Both the position numbers and the translations under genes were made by a program. 64,000 nt of DNA, taken from Triglochin maritima. Its lineage: Eukaryota > Streptophyta > Magnoliopsida > Alismatales > Juncaginaceae. This document shows positions 38,019-48,879 of the stretch, piece by piece (the first letter of the stretch is position 1; each line of letters begins with the position of its first letter). The stretch covers positions 11,841,001-11,905,000 of the forward strand of contig OY821771.1 of NCBI GenBank assembly GCA_963682175.1. The letters are read 5' to 3'. The notes under the pieces are model-generated. The model did no database searches and had not been told where the DNA came from. It was given only the letters and a program-made list of their open reading frames with translations.

Positions 38019-40114
38019 TGTAGAGAATCGATGACCCCTAATTCTAATCATTTTAAGCTTAATTCTCTACCTAAACAAGTTGTGCGGCGGAATTAAAAAG
38101 GTAGAGAGAAACAAACAAACCACACAGGTAGATAAGGTGATTTTTATAGAGGTTTGGCCTCCACCTACTTCCTCTCTTGCGAGCTCCGCCTACGTCTTCA
38201 CTATTCAAACTCGTTCCGGGTCGAGATTAAGCCTTTACACCACAAACTCGCGAACAATCCTCGCCGAGCTTGATTTCTTCCTCTCACAACCCAAGAGGGA
38301 ACACTTTGGGCTTTCACTGAAATCCTTGCTTCTTGAACAACAATGTTGAGTGGAACAAGACTCTCTAGTTTGAGCACACTTTGAGTATGATTTGGATATG
38401 ATCAAATGTGGTGAAGTTAAGGCTTAGAGTGTAGTATAAGAGCTTTTGGGATTGGGAGACTTCTCTCTAATGTATGAGACAATTGTGTGTGTGAGAGATG
38501 TCTAAACAAAGTGTTCAATCCTCTATTTATAAGCTCCTAAGATATTATAGCCGTTGGAGATGAATGTGGTAAAAGGTTGTGCAAGAAACACAAAACAGAA
38601 AAGTTCAGCACACTGTTCGGGGTAAGTTCGGTCGACCGGATGCTGTCCAGAAATGGAGTCCAGCAAAGTCCAGAAAACATACGGTCGACTGATCAAGGGA
38701 TAGTTGACCAAAATACGGCTACAACTAAAGTTCACTTAAGTTAATGGTCGAACAAAATGTGGGACGGTCGACCGTTCAGGGAGTTTTGGTAGTCTAGATC
38801 AAATGTCCAGAAAAGTCCAGGGACAAAACGGTCGAACAAGATGGTTGGGAACGGTCGACCGAAAACTAGGGCACCTAGGGCAATGGAATGGATATGCTCT
38901 CTACTTCTTAAGGGGGTTGGGATCCTGCTCCAATGCCGCAACCGCATGATTTGGCGGAATTGGCTTCAGCCTATTTCGTTATGTAATTTGGTTTACAGGT
39001 TCATTGCAATACAAGAACCATCGGCACACCGCCTGGTACCAAACAAACCTTAAAGAAGTAGCGGATCTTCTTACCAAGGATCGATCAGACGAGAAAAGCA
39101 TGGGAATCAATCATACAATGGATTGAACTCGGGCAGATGAGAGAAGTAGATCCTAGCGGTTGCCGACTGCGACGGAGGAAGAACCTAACAAAACTTTTAT
39201 TTTCCTTGTGTGGGTCGGGAGAATGGGGAGGCCATCAAATCCCAAGACATTCGGCGCATCGGGAGATGTTCGGTGACGCAGCTCTAAAACACTTTCAGAT
39301 CGATATTGAGTTCCTTATCCGCTCGAGCATAGCAAGAGGGAAGGGAGAGCTCAACCAGGGAAGCAGGTGAACCAGTCTTCTTCTTCTTCTGAAGCTGAAT
39401 CCAATCATGACGATAGAGTTAACGACTTTATGAGCCCCTATGCCGAGTTTCACCAGCACTTGAGCTAGTAGCTGCAACTTCCAGGCACTTAGGGGTTCAA
39501 GAGATGTTTATGGTCGGTCGACCATTTAAAGGTCCACGGTCCACCAGTGGTTACATGTATTTATGGGGTATGGATAAAAATGTGAATACGACCATTGATA
39601 TAATACGACAAGTCTAATGGTCAAATGACACGTGTAGACGGTCGACCGAAAAGGTCACGGTCGACCAGTCGAGCACTTTAAATCACTATTGGTTAAGAGA
39701 TCAATTAGTCAAACAAAGGTGGTTTGGTCGACCGAATTTGCACATGCAGTTCAGGTTTGTGGTTTAGTGATTTCCGGTCTAAGTTTGGGTGACCTATTGA
39801 AGTCCAAATGATCTGAGATTTTGTGTGAGACATCTATAAGGAACCTAGTGTCTATGTGATTGGATTTGAACTCTTGCATGCTCAAAATTACATAGATTCC
39901 TAAGACTCAAAAGAAATATAAAATTACATGTCTTCAATAACTTGATTACATGTCTCGAATCAAATTCCTTTCTTCCTTTAGTCTTGATCACCTATAGATG
40001 TTAGCACAAAGCAATATATATGATATGAAATACTTGTGCTACACTACATTTGATTGTGATTAAGATTAGGTTGATTAAATCATCAAAACAAAAATTAAGG
40101 CCAAAAAGCCAACA
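38019..40114 (-). mobile_element. Solo LTR B (2.1 kb), copia type, inside LTR A
   Basis: On plus it starts TGTAGAGAATCGATGACC and ends AAAAAGCCAACA, with a perfect duplication CTACT (38014-38018 and 40115-40119). No coding domains are inside. It shares terminal motifs with LTR A and lies within it. Perfect CGGTCGACCG palindromes are at 38629-38638, 38765-38774, 38852-38861 and 39639-39648. A GC-richer segment at about 38880-39480 differs from its surroundings and could be a further insertion. Confidence 0.9.
38629..39735. repeat. CGGTCGACCG palindromes in LTR B
   Basis: Four perfect copies (see the LTR entry) and several one-mismatch forms such as CGGTCGACTG, CGGTCGACCA and TGGTCGACCG occur. 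Decayed equivalents (TGGTCGACCA, GGTTGACCGA, GATTGATCGA) occur in LTR A at 37490-37740. Confidence 0.88.
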
Positions 40115-40444
40115 CTACTGATATGATAATTTTGGTCATCCATTAGAAGTCCGGTCGTCGGAACTAGGCTTGGACAAAATCATAGTGCTCAAGTTTACAT
40201 TTGATCATATAAACTCAATAAATGGAAAATTACATATTTTGGTCCAAAGTTTTGTTAAAATCTTGAGTCTTCGTCTCAATGCTTCTCTTGATGATCTTGA
40301 TCAACCTATTAAGATGATTTGTAGGTATATGTACAATGCATGTAATCATGTTTGTTCACTTTGATTGACTAGGTTGATTAATTAACATTTGTTTGATTAA
40401 TCATCAAAGTTAACATATATTAAGGCCTATAAACCAACATACCT

Positions 40445-40923
40445 ATCATTACTTTGAAACTACCAAGTTAATGTGTTAGTGTTTGATTTTATGATTCAGA
40501 AGCACATGACAGTGCCAATTCGAGTGGGGGTTTTATATGAAGATGCATTCGTATTATTTGTGATTTATGGTTCCTTAATCAATCGTCCTATTATATCTTT
40601 TCCATATGATTATGATTTTGTATGATTAGGGTTGGTGTTTGCGGGATGTTGAGCTCACAAATTAATTGATATATTTTTCAGATTATTTTTGGGTCTACTA
40701 GGTTGATTTAGATATTAGAGTCCAAAGCAGAAAGTGATCGTTGATCGTATTAAGGCACCAGGTCCGGGTGGGTAAGCACATGGCCGGGGCTCGGAGCGTT
40801 ACACATATCTTAAGACCAAGGTTCAGAAATACGGGATGCGAATGCAATGCGGCGAGACACCGCATCCGACATATGCAAGATGCGGGTGCATATGCGGTTG
40901 CGATTTAATAATTAAATAATGTA
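40445..40923. other. Non-coding stretch
   Basis: No gene. From about 40818 there are ATGCGG/GCATCCG motifs that recur to the right of the MITE (41372-41400), so the MITE may sit inside an older hAT-like element. Confidence 0.45.
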
Positions 40924-40931
40924 GATATAGA

Positions 40932-41229
40932 TAGGGGAGAGCATGGACCGGTCCGGTCCAATTTTTTGGACCGGACCGGACCAATCGATCCGGGTTAGGT
41001 CCAGACCGAATCTGACCGGTCCGGGTTCCGGTCCGGACCTTGGGACGGGTTCGGGTTTCGGTCCGCTCCGGTCCAAAACCCAATTTTCCCCCAAAAAATC
41101 TGGTCCGGGTTTGGTCCGGACCGAATCTGACCGGTCCGGTCTTCAGTCCGGACCCCAGAGAACATTCGAGTCCGGTCCGATCCGGGTTCGATCCGGTCTG
41201 GTCCAGGTCCGGACCGATGCTTTCCCCTA
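40932..41229. mobile_element. hAT MITE, GGTCCGGACC family (298 bp)
   Basis: The ends TAGGGGAGAGCATGG and (inverted) TAGGGGAAAGCATCG are flanked by a perfect 8-bp duplication GATATAGA (40924-40931 and 41230-41237). The body is almost entirely GGTCCGG/CCGGACC repeats in both orientations. Its ends match the 8.4-kb hAT element at 28600. Confidence 0.95.
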
Positions 41230-41237
41230 GATATAGA

Positions 41238-42076
41238 TATATTGATTATAAATTATATACATGTAACTAAAAAAGTAGGTAAATTTTTGAATAATTTCCA
41301 AGATCAATAATTCTATATTAAACAAATCGGAGTAAAAAAACAAAAAACAACCAAAAAAATGTGTTTTGAGATGCGGTCGCATCGAGCCGCACTCCCGAAT
41401 AGAGCCCAAGACACCTCACTTGACACTCAAAGCACAACCAAACACCAAATACACCTTAATCATCACTAATCACCCACTAAAATCTACCAACCCGATCAAA
41501 CCCCTGATTTTGAACACAACCCTAAGCCTAAACCAAACCTAATTCCCTAACATAAGACCTAGTTCTCACTATCTACACCAAATTAAGTTTGATTAAGTAT
41601 GGTTAGCCCTTATTAAGAAACTGAAGACCCGAATCACCTTCAAAATAAAATCGGCATCTCAAGCTGCAAACTCGCTAATCATCTAAATCAAAATCTTAGT
41701 TCACCCCCTAAACACTCAAATTAACACTAATCAACTCTTAAACCCTAAGAAAACACTTATAAAAGCCACCAAAAAATACTTTAAAACTTAATCAGTAAAG
41801 CACTTTAACCCTAATTTCACCCTGAAACTCACATCAAACCTTAATCTATCATCGACAACCCTAAATCAAATTCTAAAATACACCTAATGCCACTCTTAAC
41901 ACTCTCATACACATATCACAACCTAATTAAAACAAATTTCCCAAATAATACACTAAAAAACCTAAAAATACATATTAAAACCTAAATAGATTCCTTTCAC
42001 ACTTTAACACTCTTAAACCCATCAATGAACATAAAAAACCTTGTCTATATGCAACCCTAGGAGCAACCTTTTTTTT
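41238..42076. other. Non-coding C/A-rich stretch
   Basis: No gene. The region 41450-42060 is rich in CCTAAA/AACCCT-like words but is not a telomere array, since there is no regular 7-bp unit. Confidence 0.55.
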
Positions 42077-42081
42077 ATAAC

Positions 42082-43270
42082 TGATGCATTGCATACATTG
42101 CATCATATGTCTTTCATTTAGATTACGTTTATATCAATAAATGCTACTAAGGTATGTGTTTAGTCGTATTTACAGAATACAGGGACCTGAATGCAAATTA
42201 CCCACATTTCGAGCATAAACGCGTGCAAAAGATTCATTTCTATCATAAAGACCGAGTTCAAGTTTATCGGGTTCCAAATGGAAATGCATCCAAGCATAAA
42301 AGCATTCAAGGAGCTAATTACAAAAAAGGTCAAGGGCTTAATTGCAAAATGCCAAGGACCTGATTGCAAAATAAAAGGACCAAGTTATTGTGTGGAGAAA
42401 GTCAAAAGAAAAATCAAATATAAATCTCCAACAATGGAAGGAATTAATCCGGAGCTCAAGACAATGGAAAGAATCAATCCAGACGCGCAAAGGAAGATCA
42501 AATCATACCATAAACGCGTGACAAAAATCCTGATTAAATCCGACCAACGTGTGAGGCGAATCCGCCGCACAATACACATGATGTGCGGCGATTCCGCCGC
42601 CCATTGGTCGATCTGTGTGTCCCAATTTCGTCCAGTCGTGTATGGACACGTGTACTATCCAATTCTATACCTAAGTCCCTTGTAGCAACTATAAATAGAC
42701 CCGAGAACGATGTAAATAGGGTCCTTGGTTGTTGTTCTTATTTGTGTACCTTAGTTTTATTAATAAAATTCTGTTCTTTTAATTCTTGTTTTAGTTTTCT
42801 TTTAATGTCTCTAGGATCCCTTCTTCTTCCTCCCTCCATGAGTTTCTAACTCTTTCCAAAGGGTGGAGGTGATGGAATGAGGGTTAGAGAAGATGAATTG
42901 CATGTTATTATTTTAAGTTCATGATTAGTTTATTTTGATTACTTGAGTTTATGTTAAGTCATTTATCTTGTAATGCTTCATAACTAACATGATTTACAAT
43001 AAGTTTCAGTAATTCTCTGATCTAAACCTAAATCTAAACCTCCACCCAACGGATTTCTCTTCTTATTTCTTGTTTTAGTTCTAATTGCTTTTGTTTCGTA
43101 CTTTAGATAATTAAATCAAAAATACCAAAAACCCAACTTATTTCTTCTCCCTTCTTCCCCTAAATCGAAATCACACTAACAACGAAATCTCTCCCTCCTT
43201 GTGTTCGACCCGTACTTGCCACGTCTTCATAGACGTCGTGCACTTGCGGTATAAATTTAATTCTTCATCA
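42082..43270 (+). mobile_element. Solo LTR, 1.19 kb, Athila/TAT-like
   Basis: It starts TGATGCATTGCATAC and ends TTAATTCTTCATCA, flanked by a perfect 5-bp duplication ATAAC (42077-42081 and 43271-43275). It shares the CGTGCACTTGCGGTATA end block with the LTR at 31052. A polyadenylation-like AATAAAATT lies near 42760. An inverted repeat GGCGAATCCGCCGCAC / GTGCGGCGATTCCGCC lies at 42556-42602. No coding domains. Confidence 0.92.
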
Positions 43271-43275
43271 ATAAC

Positions 43276-44143
43276 GTAACCTAACTTGACCAATACCTTA
43301 TAATCGCCCTCCTTCTGAAACCTAACACCCCCTTAAAATCTCAAAGTTTTTCGTTTAGTAGATTAGAAGTTGTGGTGTCGACAAGTGCGATACTGATAAA
43401 ATAGCTAGAGTCATTGATTCCCTCATCTATCTACTGTAAATCTATCCACCACTTGCTTCAACTTATCCTACCACTTAGCTTATCAAATACCCATGAAAGA
43501 ATCCCTGAATCACCCCTTAGCAACCACCAAAGAGACGAAAACTAGCTTTAAGACTGATGGTGTCAAAAAGTATCGGCAAGCAGATCGCCAACAAGACACT
43601 TGGCGTCAGTAACTGAATCGATCCTTTAATTATAATATCCTAACCCGACGAAAATCTATTTGTTGATCAATGCTCATAAACCTTTAAAAAAGATGCTAAT
43701 ATGGGCGGTTCTACCGCCTAAATCAATGCTAATAAACTTATGGTCAGTTCTACCTCCTTATTGGACGTTAATACACTTATGGTCGCTTCTACCGCCTAAC
43801 CTAATTTTCTTTCTAACACTTAATATGGCTAGTACTGCCGCCTAATCCAACTTTCTTTTCTAACCTTTATTTTATCACCTTATTTCCTTTGTTTCTTGCA
43901 GTTTTATACAGGTTTGCAACGTCATTGGACAAACTACTTATGAGTGGGAGGAACCGATTTCAATAGGGTCGCATGCTCCTCTACGATAACGAAGTCCCGA
44001 ATCCAATCTCTTTGCATTACAGTTTTCCTGTTCTTTCTTTTGTATTTTCAATTGATCGCCGAAATATTTATAAAAGGCGGGTGGAGACTCCAAATGTTAA
44101 TGTGATTTTTCTATTTCTTTGAACGGATTTATCGCATGCTTCT
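43276..44143. other. Remnant of an unidentified retroelement
   Basis: Non-coding. Near 44085 the words GGCGGGTGGAGACTCC resemble conserved LTR sequence of several plant gypsy elements, so this may be a decayed LTR. It contains the 43-bp repeat listed next. Confidence 0.4.
43697..43850. repeat. Tandem repeat with GGCGGTTCTACCGCC palindromes
   Basis: Four imperfect units of 38 to 48 bp each contain TATGG-CNGTTCTACCGCCTAA and AATNCTAATANACTTA. The first unit has a perfect 6-bp-arm hairpin (GGCGGT-TCT-ACCGCC). Confidence 0.8.
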
Positions 44144-44470
44144 TTTTTTCATGGGTTCTTATATACGGACGCACGCGTCCAGGACGCGGCTTACGTGGCA
44201 TCTAGTCAGCAGTCCAGTCAGCTGCCCAATCAGCGAAAATAAAAGCGCGCGTTGTTTCGAAAAATGGGAAAACTGCTGCGGCTTTCGTGCGACGGTTCGT
44301 TCTCTGACGTATCGATAAGATCGGGAAGGGACATCAGACGCGCCTGTTCACATCCCGACTTGCGAAAGAAAACCAAAAACGTTTCCGATCTTTCTCACAT
44401 TCCCTTTCTCAACTTTTCTCCGATTCATCACCCCAGTTCTTCACCGTAACCCTAGATATCCGTAGACCAA

Positions 44471-47400
44471 ATGGATTCTACACTTCAAGCTTCTATTTCG
44501 GGGGTTGTGGTGCACCAGGTTTGTCGTTTTTACCGTAACATTGAATTGCGATACTCTAAAAAGGAATGTTCTCATACGGTTGATGTCTTCCTAGGCTTCT
44601 ACGCATTACTTCCAGCCCTCCAAATGTTCGTGGACCCCAATAGAGAAGGTCTTTGGGAAGTTGAGGGACGCAGAGAAAGATGCCTTCCGGGCTACACCCT
44701 TCGGTCACTTCATCAACCTCTCCAACGTTCCTGTCGATAATGACATTATCGACTGGTTCGTGGAACACTATGACCCCGAGGAGGTGGGGTTGAGGATCGG
44801 CTCTGGGGTAGTACACTTCACCGCCGAAGACGTTGCCCTAATTTTGGGGCTCAGATTACATGGGAAGGCTGTCAGAATGCAGCCGAAGGAAGTCGCAACC
44901 CGACAGGGGGAGATTCTGAACAACACCCAACTATCTGCCCAGATGATGGCTACGAGATATTTGGTTGATGAGGAGGAGTACGTCCGGCTACTCATTTGTT
45001 ACATCTTCAGCCATTTTTTGTTCTGCGATGGCACCCTTCGAACCAAAATTTGGTTCCTCGACCACTTGGCCGACTTCACTAAGCTACACAAGTACGCGTG
45101 GGCCGAGGCTGTTCACGAGGCACTTGTGAGGGGCCTGAAGAAGGCAAACCGGGATCTACGCGATAGGAGATCTACCGGTTCTTCTATTTTAAGAAGGGGA
45201 TACGTCGAGGGGTGTGTTGCTGTACTACAGGTAATGAAGTTGTTCCTTTTTAAGTTTCGCTTGTTCCTTTCTAAGTTTCGCTTTTTCCTTTTTAAGTTTC
45301 GCTTGTTCCTTTTTAAGTTCAAGTTGTTCCTTTTTAAGTTTCGTTTGTTCCTTTTTAAGTTTCACTTGTTCCTTTTTATGTTGAAGTTGTTCCTTTTTAA
45401 GTTCGAGTTGTTCCTTTTTAAGTTTCGCTTGTTCCTTTTTAAGTTTCGTTTGTTCCTTTTTAAGTTCAAGTTGTTCCTTTTTAAGTTTCGTTTGTCCTTT
45501 TTAAGTTTCTTTTGTTCCTTTTTATGTTGAAGTTCTTCCTTTTTATGTTGAAGTTGTTACTTTTTAAGTTCAAGTTGTTCCTTTTTAAGTTTCGCTTGTT
45601 CCTTTTTAAGTTTCGGTTGTTCCTTTTTATGTTATGTCTGTTCCTTTTTATGTTGAAGTTGTTCCTTTTTAAGTTTCGCTTGTTCCTTTTTAAGTTTCGC
45701 TTGTTCCTTTTTATGTTATGTCTGTTCCTTTTTATGTTGAAGTTGTTCCTTTTTAAGTTTCGCTTGTTCCTTTTTAAGTTTCGCTTGTTCCCTTTTATGT
45801 TATGTCTGTTCATTTTTATGTTGAAGTTGTTCCTTTTTAAGTTTCGCTTGTTCCTTTTTAAGTTTCGCTTGTTCCTTTTTAAGTTCAAGTTGTTCCTTTT
45901 TAAGTTTCGTTTGTCCTTTTTAATTTCTTTTGTTCCTTTTTATGTTGAAGTTATTTTTTTTATGTTGAAGTTGTTCCTTTTTAAGTTCAAGTTGTTCCTT
46001 TTTAAGTTTCGCTTGTTCCTTTTTAAGTTTCGGTTGTTCCTTTTTATGTTATGTCTGTTCCTTTTTATGTTGAAGTTGTTCTTTTTTAAGTTTCGCTTGT
46101 TCATTTTTAAGTTTCGCTTGTTCCTTTTTAAGTTTCGCTTGTTCCTTTTTAAGTTTCGCTTGTTCCTTTTTAAGTTTCGTTTGTACCTTTTTAAGTTCAA
46201 GTTGTTTCTTTTTAAGTTTCGCTTGTTCCTTTTTAAGTTTAAGTTGTTCCTTTTTAAGTTTCGTTTGTCCTTTTTAAGTTTCTTTTGTTCCTTTTTAAGT
46301 TGAAGTTCTTCCTTTTTATGTTGAAGTTGTTCCCTTTTAAGTTCAAGTTGTTCCTTTTTAAGTTTCGTTTGTCCTTTTTAAGTTTCTTTTGTTCCTTTTT
46401 ATGTTGAAGTTCTTCCTTTTTAAGTTGAAGTTGTTCCTTTTTAAGTTGAAGTTGTTCCTTTTTAAGTTCAAGTTGTTCCTTTTTAAGTTTCGCTTGTTCT
46501 TTATTAGGTATGGCTGTGCGAGAAGTTCAACATGGCAGAGCCTAAAATGGGAGGCCATCCTAGGTGGAATCGGTGGTCGAGCATGTTTGGAAAACGGCTC
46601 ATCCTGAAGAAATGGAAGGAAAAGGGCATCACCCTTTCAAAAATTTACGAGGGAGACTTCAATAAGACTGAGTCGACGACCCTGACTCAGAAAGAGAGGG
46701 AAATCATTGGTCAGGCTGAAAAAACTCAGCCAACACTACGAACCAATAGTGATTGCCAGTCAACAAGCAGCGAACCTAGGCTGCAATTGAGGGACTGCAG
46801 CATCCCTCGGGACCCACTACGGGAAGAATTGGAGTTTGCAATGTTGAAGACAAAATGGCTTCAAGCAGAAGTTGCACTGAATGAGGCAAATGAAGAGGTT
46901 AAGAGGCTGAATGAGGAACTTAGGAAGTCCAAGGAGGAAAATGAGACCCTAAGGGAAGAGATTGCATCTCTTCGAGGATATTGTATAGAAGGTGGACAGG
47001 AAGGAAGAGAGGATGAAAGGAGGGATGAAGAGCAGGAAAGAGAGGAGGAGAATAGGAGGGAAATAGAGAATGAGATTGAGAGGGAAAGAGAAAGAGAAAA
47101 AGAAAAAGAAGAGAGCAGGAGAGAGGAGAAAAGGAGAGAGGAGGAGGAGAAAAGGAGAGAGGAGAAAAAGAGAGAGGAGAGGGAAAGAGAAGAGAAGAGG
47201 AAAGAGGAGGAGGAGAAAAGGAGAGAGGAGAGGGAAAGAGAAGAGAAGAGGAAAGATGAGGAGGAGAAAAGGAGAGAGGAGAGGGAAAGAGAAGAGAAGA
47301 GGAAAGAGGAGGAGGAGAAAAGGAGAGAGGAGAGGGAAAGAGAAGAGAAGAGGAAAGAGGAGGAGGAGAAAAGGAGAGAGGAGAGGGAAAGAGAGGAGAA

Positions 47401-48781
47401 GAGGAAAGAGGAGGAGAAAAAGAGGGAGAGAGAGCAGAAGAGAATAGAAGAGGAGAAGAGGAAAGAGGAGGAGAAAAGGAGAGAGGAGAGGGAAAGAGAA
47501 GAGAAGAGGAAAGAGGAGGAGAAAAAGAGGGAGAGAGAGCAGAAGAGAATAGAAGAGGAGAAGAGGAAAGAGGAGAAAAGGAGAGAGGAGAGGGAAAGAG
47601 AAGAGAAGAGGAAAGAGGAGGAGAAAAAGAGGGAGAGAGAGCAGAAGAGAATAGAAGAGGAAAAGAGGAGGGAGGAAGAGGAAAGAGAGAGGAAAGAAAA
47701 CGAGAAGAGAGACAAGGAGAGAAGAGAGAAGAGGAAAGCTGATGATAAAAGGAGGGAGGCTGAAGCTTCAAAGAAGAGGTTGAGGGAAGAGGTAGAAAGA
47801 AAGAGGGTAGAGGAGGATGAGGGAAAGGAAAAACCCCTCAGGGCAGACTGGGGGGCCAAAGGATCACGCTCAACGGCCAAAAAACAAGAAGATGAGGTGA
47901 AAGAAAGGAAGAAAAAAGAAGAGGAGCGGAAAAGGGGAGATAGAAGGCTCCAGAGGAGCATGAACAAAAAAAGAAAGCGGGATGGGAATGACGATTTCAA
48001 GTTGGCTCATCACGGGAGAGAGGATAAGCCAGACGTTGACATGGATGCATTGGGCACATTGAGCCCCGATGAGCTGAACATTGTACTGAAGGTGACCGCA
48101 CCTACACATAACCAACGGGAGGTGATCTGGAGAGGTGATTCCAGTTTCTTCACACGTTCCGACCTGAAGGAGCTAATGACGAAGGGGATGGATTTGACCA
48201 ACGAGGCAATAGACAGTATGCTTTGTGTACTTGAAGAGCGCCAAAAAACAGAAAACTACCCCCAAGAGGTAATTTGTATTACAAGCTTCTATTCGGAAAG
48301 AATTATGATCGATCAAGGGGATACCATGATTGAAGAGTGGCTGGCGCCCAAATTACAAAGCCAGGAAACGGGAAGCCTCGTCATTGCACAACCATTGCTG
48401 GTGTCAGAACATTGGACCCTTGTAGTTGTTAATGGCTTAGACAAGGAGATCCTGCATTACAACAGTTGCAGTAGGGAGCTGGTACCAGATGAGGATCCTG
48501 ACAATGCGGTAGGGGTACATGAATGTTCGGCCAAAGATGTGAGTGAATTCTGGAGAAACCGTCTTAAGGTGAACTGGCCATTGAGATACCTCAGGGAAAC
48601 GTGCCAAAGACAAATGCCGGGAAGCAACGACTGCGGTGTTTTTCTATACTACTGGATCAAATGTCTCATGCAAAATGTCAACCCAACGGAAACGAAAAAC
48701 CCCAAGACACTTCACTCCATCAGGGGTGAAATGGCCATTACTTTATTGAGGGACTCCCGCTGCTGTGTCGAATTTAAGTAG
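44471..48781 (+). CDS. MULE ULP1-like C48 cysteine protease with plant mobile domain and Glu/Arg coiled coil
   Basis: Two exons are supported: the first ends at 45230 (CTACAG|GTAATG), the second runs 46508-48781 and joins in phase 0 (VAVLQ|VWLCEKFN). Exon 1 encodes a plant-mobile-domain-like region (FRATPFGHF, FTAEDVALILGLRLHGK). Its beginning, from the ATG at 44471, is in a different frame from the part after about 44660, so an indel or an unseen exon lies near 44.6 kb. Exon 2 has GWNRWSS-like conserved sequence, a Leu/Glu heptad region and a 270-residue Glu/Lys/Arg coiled coil. It ends in a C48 protease domain. Counting from the Met at 46532, candidate catalytic residues are His627 (SEHWTL), Asn644 in place of Asp (HYNSC), Gln694 and Cys701 (GSNDCGVF). 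The family removes SUMO-like tags. Its role in transposons is not known. Confidence 0.85.
45233..46500 (+). repeat. 21-bp minisatellite array 1, filling the ULP1 intron
   Basis: About 60 units of 21 bp have the core GTTCCTTTTTAAG (or ..TATG) followed by 8 variable bases such as TTTCGCTT, TTCAAGTT or TTGAAGTT. The array begins just after the donor at 45231 and ends just before the acceptor at 46507, so it is almost the whole intron. Because 21 is a multiple of 3 it also reads as a 7-residue repeat (FLFKFRL), which I regard as meaningless. Confidence 0.95.
47040..47720 (+). repeat. 51-bp and 102-bp coding repeats in the ULP1 coiled coil
   Basis: A 17-residue unit (EEEEKRREEREREEKRK) repeats about five times, then a 34-residue unit containing KKREREQKRIEEEKRKEE repeats about three times. 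All units keep frame and charge pattern. The purine-only strand makes the opposite strand a Ser/Leu/Phe-rich open frame, which is a shadow. Confidence 0.92.
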
Positions 48782-48879
48782 TGCATAGTTGTAAATTAAA
48801 ACAGGAACAGACACATTTTATAGTTGTTGTAATTAAAACTTTTCCAAACTTTTCCATAGTTGTAATTAAAACTTTTCCA

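Larger units (their letters stand above)
28428..40439 (-). mobile_element. Solo LTR A (about 1.47 kb), split by two insertions
   Basis: On the plus strand the LTR starts TGTTAGTAGGATTGATGAC and ends ATAAACCAACA. The 5-bp duplication TACCT occurs at 28423-28427 and again at 40440-40444, 12 kb away. The LTR sequence itself is 28428-28599, 37042-38018 and 40120-40439. The first gap is the hAT element 28600-37033 plus its duplication; the second is solo LTR B plus its duplication. The termini resemble LTR B (GATTGATGAC / GATCGATGAC near one end, CCAACA at the other), so both are copies of one copia-type family. Minus orientation is inferred from the TGTTGG start. Confidence 0.85.

Noticed and set aside
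41450..42060. Interstitial telomere repeat
   Set aside because: CCCTAA-like words occur but without the regular 7-bp plant unit (CCCTAAA) in tandem.
45512..46303. Long plus-strand open frame with FLFKFRL repeats, and minus-strand NLKRNKR repeats
   Set aside because: These are translations of the 21-bp intronic minisatellite. A period divisible by 3 keeps frames open. Good splice sites flank the array.
46861..48000. Long Ser/Leu/Phe-rich minus-strand open frames
   Set aside because: Antisense shadow of the purine-rich coiled-coil codons of the ULP1 gene.
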